Below, one piece after another: positions 48,025 to 58,821 of a stretch of DNA of 64,000 bases; positions within the stretch are counted from its first letter, which is position 1, and every line of letters begins with the position of its first letter. A program made the position numbers and the translations under genes. Below the pieces are notes generated by a model. That model saw nothing but the letters and a program-made list of their open reading frames with translations, was not told the origin of the DNA and ran no database searches. Origin of the DNA: Darksidea phi (lineage: Eukaryota > Ascomycota > Dothideomycetes > Pleosporales > Lentitheciaceae); assembly GCA_030770425.1 (NCBI GenBank), contig JASJFT010000097.1:1-64000 (forward strand), in the 5' to 3' direction.

Positions 48025-49841
48025 ATGGCGAACGCAACTTTGGTGTCTCCTCTACGAGGGCTGTGCCCGGCGCCATTCTTCGATGTGGCCAAATTTGGAT
48101 ATGCAGGATGTATGTATTCAATTGGCATCTTATTGAAGAGTAATACTGACTCTGCAGTTACTGATGGACGCTTCTGCGCCCCCGTTCCTCAAATCAAGCC
48201 CGGGCTTACCTGCTGCCTTCCTTGCCCGGCATCAGATTACCTTTATCCAAAGTCATTCAAGAGCTGGTATCGCGCTGCTGAAGCTCTGAACATTGTTGGA
48301 TTGGCCTGCATGGTCTTCCTTCTTCTTACTTTCATATTCCTGCCCGCTGAGAAGACCCGCCGACACTATCTCAGTTATGGTCTGATCATCGCTGCAATTT
48401 TCCTGTCGGTATGTTGCTTGTTTCCAACCTTTGGCTTTGCTGCTAATCGCTAAACAGCTCGGCTTCGTGATCCCGTTCGCGGCTAGACCTGACCAGTGCT
48501 ATGACGACATCACACCAAATGACATGTTCTCGAACTTGACCTGCGCATTCTCGGGGGCTTTTCTGATTGCTGGCGGCCTGTCAATGGCTGTCTGGAGTAA
48601 GTAGATCTGCAGCAATTGGAGAAACTACAGGAGGCTAACTTTTAACTAGTCTTCATCCGCGCGCTCTCAATGCACCTACAGATTTGTTGGGACTACATGC
48701 CAGGAAAGACGTTCTTCTACCTGGCGCAAGTCCTCGGTTGGTCTGTCGCCGCAGCCTTCTTCACCGCAACCATTACCGTCACTGGAGTTTCGTTCAGAAC
48801 TGGAGGAGACATTTGCGATGTGAATTCAACCAACTCTATGAAAGACTTTTGGGGACCGTTACTGGTCATTTCTGGCGGTGCTACAATCATCCAACTGGCA
48901 ACGTGAGACCCATATTTCCCTGTCGCGTGTGCTTTGTTGACCGTATGACAGATTCGCATATTGCATCAAGGTCTACCTACAAAATATGTGGAGCGACGAC
49001 AAGACCGAGACACAAAGCAGCGCAGGCCTGCCGTCTTACACAACCAGCGTGCGAACACGCTCTGCTCGCGCCGTGTATCGCCGTGTCAGCAAAGTCGTCT
49101 GGCTTCAGTGGCGAGGAATTACCATCGTGGTCTTCATCCTGGTTGACGTGATCTTTTTCTCGGTTGTCTTTGTCTACCTCAACTCCATCACTATACATGC
49201 TGTCGATGATCCCGAAAAAGTCAAGCCATTCTTGGCATGTCTGATGAAGAATCCAACAGAGCCCGAGAAATGTACCACCCTTGGCCAAGCCTTGTTCGTC
49301 AGCCTGCAGACAGTGGTTGCAGTGTTGATCATGCTTTCTGTAAGTCCATTTACTGTATCACCTAGTCATAAGCTTATATCTTTCGTAGTTAGCCGGCATA
49401 CAAGCGTTCTTGCTGCTAGTGCGGACTTCTATGTTCACAGGATGGCGGGACCTCTTCCGCTCCAAATTCGGTTCAAAACGCGAATTTGTCTCCTTGGATG
49501 CTAAGCAGCAACCGGAATACACGCCTGATACGCGACAGTTCGAATTGACTAAATTTTCGCAAACGCCTCTTGCGTCGCCTCGCGGCGCAGCTACAAACCC
49601 CCATGCAGATTATGACCACGAACTACCCCGGCGTTCGCTCAGCGGCACACCCGATCATTTTAGTAAAGAAACCCAGCGCACCTACACTTCACCCACACTC
49701 AGCTTCTCAACACCACGAGTACCGTCACAAGCTGCTGTGCGCGGAGAATGGGATCCACGCTCAACACATGCAAGGGGCGGCCTTGGCCTGCATCCCCCGA
49801 TGTTTGAAGAAGAGGATGATCGCAATGAGAATAGGATATGA
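48025..49841 (+). CDS. Frizzled/Smoothened-like seven-transmembrane receptor
   Basis: Six exons (48025-48109, 48158-48408, 48458-48596, 48650-48902, 48952-49339, 49389-49841) give 522 residues; all five introns are 48-53 bp GT-AG. The protein has a short N-terminus with clustered cysteines (FCAPVPQIKPGLTCCLPCPA), then seven hydrophobic helices, including ALNIVGLACMVFLLLTFIFL, LSYGLIIAAIFLSLGFVIPF, TCAFSGAFLIAGGLSMAVW, VLGWSVAAAFFTATITVTGV, LLVISGGATIIQLATFAYCI, ITIVVFILVDVIFFSVVFVY and SLQTVVAVLIMLSLAGIQAF. The cytoplasmic tail of about 140 residues is Ser/Thr/Pro-rich. This fits the fungal Frizzled/Smoothened-type membrane family. The large extracellular cysteine-rich domain of animal Frizzled is absent, so it should not bind Wnt. 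The ligand is unknown. Confidence 0.85.
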
Positions 49842-52779
49842 GCGCGAGAAGTGGTTGGACAATCATCAAGTACTTCAGTTCGTGCAGTAAAAATAATGAA
49901 GGACTGCACGGATCTACAGCCTCTTGATCCGTCTTTCAGTACCAGCACGCATACTCGTTGTGTCGCGTAGCTCTCAAGAATTACCCGGGGCCCGTCATGA
50001 CAGTATTCACAGACAGAAAAGTTGGATAAAAAGAACATGACGGAAAGACTTGCAATACTCGAAGTCGAAGCCCACCAAGCAGGCAGGTTTGAATGGCTTG
50101 GCCAGGGTGGGCGCGGAAGATTGCAATCTGCAGAAGGGTCTCATGGGATTGGGCATGGCGACTGTGTTTTCGGGTGACGAAATTCCTCGTCGACTTCAGA
50201 TTCGCTACCGTTCGGCTCTTTACTCATACGTTCTATATTGAGAACTCGCTCGCTTGTGCATTTATCCCAAGCATGCAGGAAAGAGGAAGGTCGCGGCATC
50301 CAGCTCTACAATGCAGGGAAGACCTGTGGGCATGTCGGTTACTGGTCCGCACAGGGCAACCTTTCATATCGAGCCTCGTGCTCCGGTCCCGGAGCCACGC
50401 TTCCTCACCCTCTTTTCAGTCTTTGCTTATCTAACTCCGGCACTCCGAACGAAGTACATGCCATCTCACCATTCATCGGTTGCGAGCTTGGTTCGGCTCA
50501 TCAGCTCATTTCATCGGGCACTCAAACATCCTGTACCTAGTTGCATGAAGGTCCTGAGGCCGTCACTATGCGACCCACATTCGGCGGTAGCTATCACACC
50601 GCAGCGCATTGCATAGTGGACCAAATCCAATAAACCCCTCAAAATGCTGAAACAGATTTCGCTCGCTTAGCTTGACTTCTGCAATGCAGTGACTTGGCCC
50701 TGTCACCACCTAGGCACTTCAACAATACAGAAAAGCCTGTCTGATGTGCACGGTTACGAACTCGAGCTTTTGTGCCACATGGAAATGAAATTCTATACGA
50801 GAAGAATCTGTATGGTACTATGGATAAATACAACATTGGCAGTGCTCGCACGAGCAAGTCCTGCCCACGTACCTGCCAAGGCAGACCGCCCCGCCTATGA
50901 GTAGAGCGTTTGTCAAACTCTCAAGCGCTGAGGGGCGGAATCAATTGTTTGCCCGTCCGCTTCTCCAGAAGGCCAGCAACCGACGTCGCTGACGGATGGG
51001 CGGCCAGGTACAAATTGGCTGTAGTCAGGGCGGGACGAAGAAGCCCTCCCGTACCCGCATTACGAAATTTGCCGGGGCGTCGCCAAACGGTGCGCGGATG
51101 CCGTGCTGACGGTGGGCTGCCGTGCCGGCTGGCTTGCTGATGACAGCCTTTCCGGCTGTCACCGTCCGTCTCGGTTGTTGATTTTCATAGCGAAAGGATT
51201 CTATGATTCGATTTGTGGGGGTACCGAGTAAGCGCTTGAGTCAGTCCGACGCGCTTCTTTTCTTCGATTTTTCTTCCGTCGGCCGGGTCAACGGTGACTG
51301 ACTCGATGGAAAGGCACGCTAACGGAATGGTTTCGGCGTCGGGCTTTGTTAGGAAAGGTGCGGGCTTTGCGAAGGAAGATGCGAACGGAGTATCACTACA
51401 CGTGGGGGAAGTGTGCCGAAGGGTGGTGACATGGGTACTGACGAATTTCGCTGCGATGTGTTTGTGGCTAGGACATTCTTGGGATGGCCGGCTGTTGAGT
51501 GACGCGGTAGAGCGGCATAGGGCGGTTCAAGAGCTGGTTTGGGGAATTGCTGCAGCTTTGTGAGAACCGGTGTGCTGGTGCCGGTATCTAGGGCTGCTGT
51601 TCATGTTGCAAGTCGTGCAACTGCGCTTGGAGTGTTGGACCTAGGGGAAGCGGGTGGAATACTAACGCACGTGCATCGTATTGCGGCAGGTGTCTTCTCA
51701 TCCCTTTTCTGGGGGGTGGTGGATGGCATTGTTCCGTGGGCTAATAGTTGCGCTGATAAGATCACAATAGTGCTGAATAGGCGAGGAGCAATAGTTCGAC
51801 CTTGCTATCAGTCAATATAATGGACATGTGCCTAGGCCACTGCGAAGACAAGGACATAGGTTGTATGCGTAGCCTCGTGACATGTAACCGACGGATGCAG
51901 ACATAGCGCGCGCTCTTTGGCCCACATGCAGTCGCGTGTTCGAGGGGGGAATTCAGCTTCTGCTCTGCAGGGCTTGGATCGACGATTGGTCGGCATCAAG
52001 AGAACGATAATCGCTGACAGCGGGAAAACGCGTCCTGAGCCACACACTTTACTGTTTTGGATATGAGCTTCATGCGGGGGAGAAGTTGAATACGTTGTTT
52101 GGAGGTAGGCCTCGCCAATGCTAGATGGTAAGAATCGCCCAGTCCCACAATTTCACAAGGACTCTACGTTGTTCGAACGCGCAGCCCCGGAAAGATACCT
52201 CCGCGTATAGATGCAACTTCGGCGCCTCTTTAGGTAGTATGTTGAGGAGCTAGTGGAAGCACTCCTCGCCTAGCGCGTTTCAAATTTTTGCCCGTCTTTC
52301 TCGGCCTATGCAAAGTGTCCGGTGAAGCTTCAAGTATGACATCTCCTCGATCCAAAACACAGGAAAGTCTTTGGTTACAAGCGGTAGAAGGTCCACAACC
52401 ATTCCTGGTATCGATAAGCCAAAGTGCAGACCGTAGAGTGTAACGTTTGCGATTTATCTGAGCATCCCCCCTAGGCGAAACCGCTATCTAAGTATCAGGT
52501 TCATGATGTCTCCCGTCTAGCCATAAATGTAGAGTCCTAATGGCGGGACTCACAGCACTTCTTCGAGAAGAAGTTGTTGCGACAGTACAATGGCGGTAAA
52601 ATGTTCCTCCTAAAACGGCATGCTTGACGCAATTTGTAATCGCTCACCCCTCTAAAGTCGTCATTTAGCCATCTTATTTTGCGACTCGTACATTCGTCAC
52701 CTCACACCAGCGACCGATTCAGCACAACTGCACGATCAAAAACCCCCCACTCCAATCCCTTAAGCACAAATAGCACCAA
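49842..52779. other. 2.9 kb without a supported gene
   Basis: Short ORFs on both strands have no domain. Two successive plus-strand ORFs (51294-51563 and 51539-51820) have similar Val/Ala-rich composition and could be pieces of one frame-shifted protein, but I cannot support that. The right end holds the promoter and leader of the dehydrogenase gene. Confidence 0.4.
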
Positions 52780-54659
52780 ATGGTTTTGATGGGTGGAGGC
52801 CCAGAAGCCCCGCAGCGGGGTGACGGTCAGAAGCGCGAGCTGCTTCTCTGCGTCCAGCCACTACCCGAGTCTGTTGTTGAGAACGTGATAAATGAGATCA
52901 AAGAGGAATTCCCGAATCTGGAAGTCCAATGGTTTCAACAGTCTGGGAATTTGCATATACCGGAAGGTGAGCGTAAACCGTCCTGTCAGCTTCTTATGGG
53001 GCCGCATCTGCATTTTACCTGCATTTGGGCGCCGTCTTACTCATGTGATCCAAACACATGTACTCCTCACGTGCCCTCAGAGACCTTTTAATAGTTCCGA
53101 TCCATGGTCTCAGGCTCACATACTCATAGATACAATTAAACGCGTAACCTACCTCTCAACCCTCTTCTGGCTCCCAGCGACACCCACTTCGTCCCCCAAC
53201 CTCAAATTCATCCAATTCTCCTCTGCAGGCGTCAACCACATTGCTGAACATCCCATCTACACGGACAGCAAGATCCCTCTGCTCAGCTCGAATGGCGTCC
53301 ATGGGCCCCAAATCGCTGAATGGGTGGTCATGATGGATCTCATGCATAACCACAAGTATGTGGCGTTATATGAGCAGCAGAAGAAGAAGGAGTGGTTGCA
53401 GAAATCAGGTATGGATATAAAGGATCGTGTGGGCAAGAGGGTAGGCATTTTAGGGTACGGCAGTATCGGACGGCAGGGTAAGTGATACTCTTTTCGTTGT
53501 TCTTTACTTTTAGTCAACCGTAAAGGCTAGTGTTGATGCCTCGCTCGTCCCGGTTCGAGAGATATGGGAGCGCGGTGCAATCCTCGAGATTGAACGTCTT
53601 GAGAAGCTTTCTACACGGACTACAAGATACGAGGCGGCGTTCGCACCACGCCACAAAACGAAACGTCTTCGAAAGGAACACGCAATCACCAGGATACTCA
53701 TCCTCAACCATACAAAATGTCCCTGTCATCGACAACACATGCTGTCACGAACACTCCAGCAAGACAGCCTGCAAACATGGCTACAGGAATACCCTCCTGC
53801 ATGCAGAATGCTGAATATCTCATTGTGGGTGTCTTACTGACTGCGCCACAGTCGCCCGCGTAGTCCGAGCCATGGGTAGCGAAGTAATCGCCTACACCGC
53901 CTCACCACGTCCAACGCCTGAATCCCGCCGCGACAATGGCTTTATTGTGCCAGGCACCGGGGACCCCGAAGGCAAGTTCCCCAGTGCATGGTACAGTGGG
54001 CTGGACAAGGAGAGCTTGCATGAATTCTTGAAGCAGAAGATTGATTTGCTGGTCCTGGCTGTGCCATTGACGTAAGTTTACACTTTTTTGGTCTTGATGT
54101 ATATTCGGCTCGCCCAGGTTCGGCTATTGGGCTCATATGGAGAGGCGTTGTGGCATGAAGCCTGCCTAGGACTTGTCAATGTTCAGGGTTCCGGCTATCG
54201 TGGCGGAGTTCGATGTGTTTCCGATTCGTCTGGGACCATCCCAGACCGCCACGCCCTCGAACATCCATCTACAATACATCATCGCGTTATTGACAAGCCT
54301 ATAGTAAAGCAACAACTCACTTCATCTCCACTCCTGAATTCGAGCTTCTCCACGCCGCCAACCCGTCCGGCACCTACATCGCCAATATCGCGCGCGGTCA
54401 GGTAATTGACCAAGCCTCTCTCATTGAGGCTCTCGAGTCTAGGAAAATTAGTGGCGCTGCCCTGGACGTCACTGATCCAGAGCCATTGCCGAGTGACGAT
54501 CCGCTGTGGGATGCGCCGAATTGTTTGATCACACCGCATGTGAGTGGTTCGACGAATGTGTATGGAGAGAGGGCTTTTCAGGTGCTGAAGGAGAATTTAA
54601 AGAGAGCAAGGGATGGGAGAAAGCTGATTAACGAGGTGGATAGGAAAAGGGGGTATTAG
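52780..54659 (+). CDS. D-isomer-specific 2-hydroxyacid dehydrogenase family protein
   Basis: Four exons (52780-52966, 53130-53477, 53852-54071, 54305-54659) give 369 residues. The family reduces 2-keto acids to D-2-hydroxyacids with NAD(P)H. The Rossmann loop is GILGYGSIGRQVARV (glycines at 171-176). The catalytic triad is in place: Arg282 in NIARGQ, Glu311 in DVTDPEPLP and His330 in ITPHVSG. The substrate-domain motif FIQFSSAGVNHI is also present. Together these support an active enzyme, substrate unknown. The oddity is intron size: 163, 374 and 233 bp, against 46-66 bp for most introns in this window. Splice sites were set by frame and by rebuilding RQVARVV and LAVPLTKATTHFISTPEFEL; the first acceptor is the least certain. 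Confidence 0.87.
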
Positions 54660-54953
54660 TTGAGGGAGTTGGGCGAGAGGAGAGTGTGGGTTAGTGATTG
54701 TACTGGGGAGATGCTACCTGTGCTCTCGAATACATAGACAATGGCAATGGCAATACAATACGTATCTATAGTCGAGTGCACCCTTCTCACACTTCTAGCC
54801 TCAACACTTCAAAGGATATATTCCGTCTATTATAAAGCCACCACCAACGCCACATGAGCCGATTCCCCCAGCCGTTCGTATGCCTACTCTTACAAAAACA
54901 TACCCTCGCACATTGTACTTTCTTCCCTGGCGCGATGGACGCCAGCAGTGCGC

Positions 54954-55701
54954 TCATCTCCTGTTGAAAATGCTGCTGACCATGCCGCTCGCCAGATTCC
55001 TCGCAAGACCGGATCCGTACAGAGCACTTGACGATAAGCCGGTAGCATGGCTGAACTTGTCGCAGCGAGAATATGCGAGTGCGTTCGTGAGGGTAAGGAC
55101 GAGTGCGATTACTGTTGCGTGTCAGCTTCCATCAACATCGTATATCCTCAACTCAGATCCCCTGATTTCTCCATATTCACACCCTGTCCTCTAGAAGACA
55201 CTTACCGACAAGCGTTAACCAAATAAACTTAAAGGTTGCCAGCGCAGCCACGGCTAGCAGAATCCAAAGCACCGGCTGCGCATACAGCGCTATCCAAAAG
55301 AAGCGCTTATCCGTCGCATTGATATCCCTAACCGTCGGATCTGCACTTTCAAATACCCATCGACTATCCCCGGAAGAGCTATCGACTTCGTTCCACCAGC
55401 GCAGTCCGACGAGGCGCCGTCCGGCGATGTTCTTGAGGTAGTAGAAGTCGGTAGCCAGCAGCAGGATGGTGATGATGAAGATGAGGACGAAGTTAGAGGT
55501 AAGAAGATAGGGACCGAGGAGGTATACTGCGAGGGATGCTGTACATTCAATATTAGTTATTTGTCTGCAGCTGTTGGATAGGAAGCCTAGCCTGGGGAAC
55601 GTACCTATCCGGAAACAGAGGAATGTGAGCAATGTGATTGGATGACTGCTTAATCTCCAGCTCAAGCTCCCCGCCGCGGGCGTCTGCTGCGCGGTCTCCA
55701 T
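54954..55701 (-). CDS. TVP23: Golgi membrane protein Tvp23
   Basis: Exons 55701-55605, 55538-55206 and 55111-54954 encode 195 residues. Tvp23 is a conserved Golgi/late-Golgi vesicle membrane protein of the DUF846 family. The signature is complete: [76 protein letters not shown] and [17 protein letters not shown]. Four hydrophobic helices are visible. The last exon was found by continuing from FIWLTLV through a 94-bp intron. The first intron is 66 bp, a multiple of three with no stop, so retention would insert 22 residues; its branch (AACTAAT) and the family sequence FRI-ASLAVYL favour splicing. It is divergent from the next gene. Confidence 0.95.
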
Positions 55702-55969
55702 GTCGATGGTTGGCGTGATGGCAGCTTTGCTAACTAGTCAGAGCTCCGGTGAGGTTGACGATCACGTTCGCGTGGCATTTCAGGGACGAAATGCACAGAC
55801 CGGGGAGTTGTCGGCGTGTCGGCGTTTGTGAGCTTTCCCCGCGCGTCATGTGTTGGAGCTCTCGAGGGCGTCTAAACCCGTATCGAAACAATGTGCAATT
55901 GAGTCTCCAATTCCCTTTACGTCTTGTCTGTTTGTAGTTGAAAGGGGTGATCTGGATTAGCGGTTCAAA
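55702..55969. promoter_or_regulatory. Divergent promoter of TVP23 and the CLYBL-like gene
   Basis: 268 bp lie between the two start codons. No clear TATA box or known site was identified. Confidence 0.5.
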
Positions 55970-56997
55970 ATGTCAGCGTCAAGAAACATCATCCGGAGGG
56001 CGCTCATGTACGGTACGCCTCTCCAACCCTCATCATCATACCAGACCGCAAGCTTAAAACAGTTACAGTGCCCAGCTCTTCCAAAAAGATGCTCGAAAAG
56101 GCCTCCGCCATGCACGTCGACACCGTAGCCTACGACCTCGAAGACAGCGTCGCCCCCCATATGAAATCCGAAGCACGACACAACCTCCGCGACATCCTCT
56201 CTAAACCGCGTCCCTCTGGTATCAGAGAGATGTGCGTACGGATAAACAGCGTAGACACCGGTCTCGCCCTCGAAGACCTCACAGAAGTTCTAAAGGGCGA
56301 GCATCTCGACGCAATAATGCTCCCAAAATGCGAAAGCGCTGCAGATCTACATTTCGTAACAGACGTTATACATCATGTCCTCCCGGACCGGCATCCAACA
56401 AACGGCATACAAAAAGAAGGCTCAAAACCACCAATATCAATCATCGCCCTTATCGAATCCGCCAAATCCATACAAAACCTCCCAGAAATATGTAAAGCCT
56501 CCCCCTACCTCTCCGGCCTTGTCTTCGCAGCCGAAGACTTCGCAAAAGACATGTCCCTCACACGCACCCCCGCGCTCACCGAATTTCTGTACGCCCGCGC
56601 CGCCATCGCAACCGCTGCCCGGGCCGCGCTCCTCCCTTCAACAATCGATCTGGTATGCACATCCTACAAAGGGCCCCAGGGCCTAAAAACCCTTGAAGAA
56701 GAGTGCTTGAATGGGAAAGGCATGGGCTTCAATGGAAAACAATGCATTCATCCTAGCCAGATTGAGGTTGTGCAGAGGGCTTTTGCGCCAGGGGAGGAAG
56801 AGGTGGAGTGGGCGACGAAGGTGGTGGTCGCGGATGAGAAGGCAAGTGCGCAAGGGAGGGGAGCGTGGACGTTGGAGGGAAAGATGATTGATGTGCCGGT
56901 TGTCAAGAAGGCAAGGAGTGTTTTGGAGAGGGCCAAGCTTTGTGGGATTGATATTAGGGCTATACGGGAGAAGTGGAAGGATCAGGAGCCTGAATAA
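55970..56997 (+). CDS. Citrate lyase beta-subunit-like (CLYBL/HpcH-HpaI) protein
   Basis: Exons 55970-56012 and 56069-56997 encode 323 residues. The protein belongs to the HpcH/HpaI aldolase and citrate-lyase-beta family, TIM barrels cleaving CoA thioesters such as malyl-CoA or citramalyl-CoA. Motifs: [19 protein letters not shown] at the start, [11 protein letters not shown] with metal-site acidic residues, [11 protein letters not shown] with the substrate Arg, [13 protein letters not shown], and [29 protein letters not shown] near the end is also typical. The 14-residue first exon is basic and helical and may act as a short mitochondrial presequence. A tandem choice of acceptors exists (CAG at 56062 or 56068); the second gives the family sequence MYVPSSS. 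Physiological substrate not determined. Confidence 0.9.
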
Positions 56998-57118
56998 GAC
57001 CTTTTCGCGAACGAGAAACCGCAATGCGTTGCGTTGCTTCGTTCAAGCTGAATCGTACTAATGATCGTGATATTTGATATGGTATTTGTACAACAGCTGC
57101 TTTCGCTTCCCAAAGTAT

Positions 57119-58733
57119 CTACACAGTGATCATGACGCTCGCGTTTTTGTACCAGCTCAACAAAGGATTCTCGCCATTCCTTGTCTGCGTCTCTTCAATA
57201 TCCGCTCTTCCCGACATGAAATCCTCATGCGAATATGTTCGTGCGAAGCGCCCTGTTATAGCTGTGTACATGGGTTCTATTACGTCGAAGTCGGTGGGGA
57301 AGAGTATGTCAAAGTAACCTTGGTGGACCTATAAACACCGCATTAGCACTAGTGCAAAAACGAGTTCGAAGGGTAATGGAAGCTTACAAGAGGGGTAGAG
57401 ACAGGAATCATCTGTCTCCTATACCTTGTCTGCACCACTGGCGCATTCAGACCCTCCACTGCGTCGCTCAACTTGTTAAAGTCTGAACTAATGAGCTTAT
57501 GATTCGGAAACTTCTGGTAAAGGATGTAGAAGAACTGCATCAGTCGCGTAGGTATGTACTCTGCCATACTCAGGGAGCCATGGAATGGCATCAGCGATCG
57601 CAAGTTCGCTATAAGCCGGGAGCTGGATAACGGGTGCGGGTACGATTTACACGCTGCATGCCGTCTATCGAGGAATTGCGCTGCAACAGGGTCCAGTATG
57701 CGGGAATAATATTCGAAGAGCTCGCCGCGGGAATCGATAACGACGTGCGATTGGTAGGGGGCGCCGGTTTCGTAGTCGTACTTTAGCGCGTCGTGCGCGA
57801 AGTTGTCGAAAACCTCCAAGGCAAGAAAATAGCATGGCGAGGAAACATACTGGTCCCAGTCGAAGATGCTCCGGTTTACGATCTCCACCTTATCCGCATG
57901 TCCCCTCGCATACGCACTTTGGCCCAAACCTTGTTGTTGTAACTGTGCCAACTGACTCGAAATCTCAATAACCCTAAATCTCGTCCTCTCGTAAACCTCC
58001 GGATGGCAATCTCTTATAAAGTCCAAGATATTCAACATCATGGTACCGTTACCCGCACCCATCTCGTAGATATTGAGGTCATGGTACGGGTAGAAGTTGT
58101 ACTTGTAGTCCTCCACGAGGTAGCGGGCGATGGCCTCCCCGTAGTATGGAGAGAAGAGCTCGGTAGGGGTGTGCCAGAGCTGGCGGAGGTCATTGGGTTC
58201 TTGATAGTCGAGAGCATCTTCGAAAGCGGTGTAGCGGTGGCGGAGCTGCTGGAAGAAAGCGTGTTCGGAGGGAAGGGCGGGGAAGTCGAAGGGGTCGCCG
58301 GGGGAGAAGATGACTACTTGTTTGGAGAAGTAGCCATAGTGCGGGTTGTAGAGGCTGTCTATACAGAGATTAGCTATTACACTGAGCGTTGCTTGCGCCA
58401 GTTGGTGTGCGTACCTTCAATGAAGTCCCGTAGTAGCATCTTCACTCTTCTTGGGCGCTCTCTCCGACTCCGCAGCATATCCGCCGTTACCAAAGGATAT
58501 CGGTCAAACTCCTCGGTCCTCTCATTTGGAAAGGCCATACTCCGAGGCTGCCATCTGCTCTCTCTTCTTGTCTCCCCTTCGCCCAATCGCGTGGCTCTGT
58601 TAGCTTTCCCTCGTCGCTGGATGTGTAATGGGCGCGTGGTCGCGAGCGCCGGTCGAGCTCCGCGGGCGAGACATTGCGATGCGCGGTGGGAGAAGAGCTG
58701 GCGGAAGAGCTGCGTGACGAGGGGCGAATCCAT
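57119..58733 (-). CDS. Mitochondrial complex I arginine methyltransferase NDUFAF7/MidA
   Basis: Exons 58733-58415, 58358-57388 and 57328-57119 give 499 residues. NDUFAF7 is a SAM-dependent methyltransferase (DUF185) that dimethylates an Arg of the 49-kDa subunit during complex I assembly. The N-terminus is rich in Arg/Ser and lacks acids, as in a mitochondrial presequence (SHRASQCLARGARPALATTR). Family motifs: MLLRDFIEDSLYNPHYGYFS across the first splice, LWHTPTELFSPYYGEAIARY, the SAM loop NIYEMGAGNGTMM (glycines at 207-211), and FLALEVFDNFAHD. The last exon (VHQGYFDILFPTDFDVIEPM) was found beyond a 59-bp intron. Upstream it is only 88 bp from the start of the divergent neighbour. Confidence 0.92.
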
Positions 58734-58821
58734 TGAGGCCTGTGACAGGCGTCTGAAGGGTATCCGCCAGGTAGAGTAAGAGCAATTCTAGTACCAAGGC
58801 ACGTGGTCCGCACGCCAAGAC
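58734..58821. promoter_or_regulatory. Very short divergent promoter
   Basis: 88 bp separate the NDUFAF7 start from the first possible start of the cysteine-synthase-like gene; the spacing is 169 bp if the downstream ATG at 58903 is used. The two genes must share core promoter sequence. Confidence 0.45.

Noticed and set aside
51294..51820. Two adjacent Val/Ala-rich ORFs as a frame-shifted gene
   Set aside because: No motif, no plausible intron and no independent evidence to join them.
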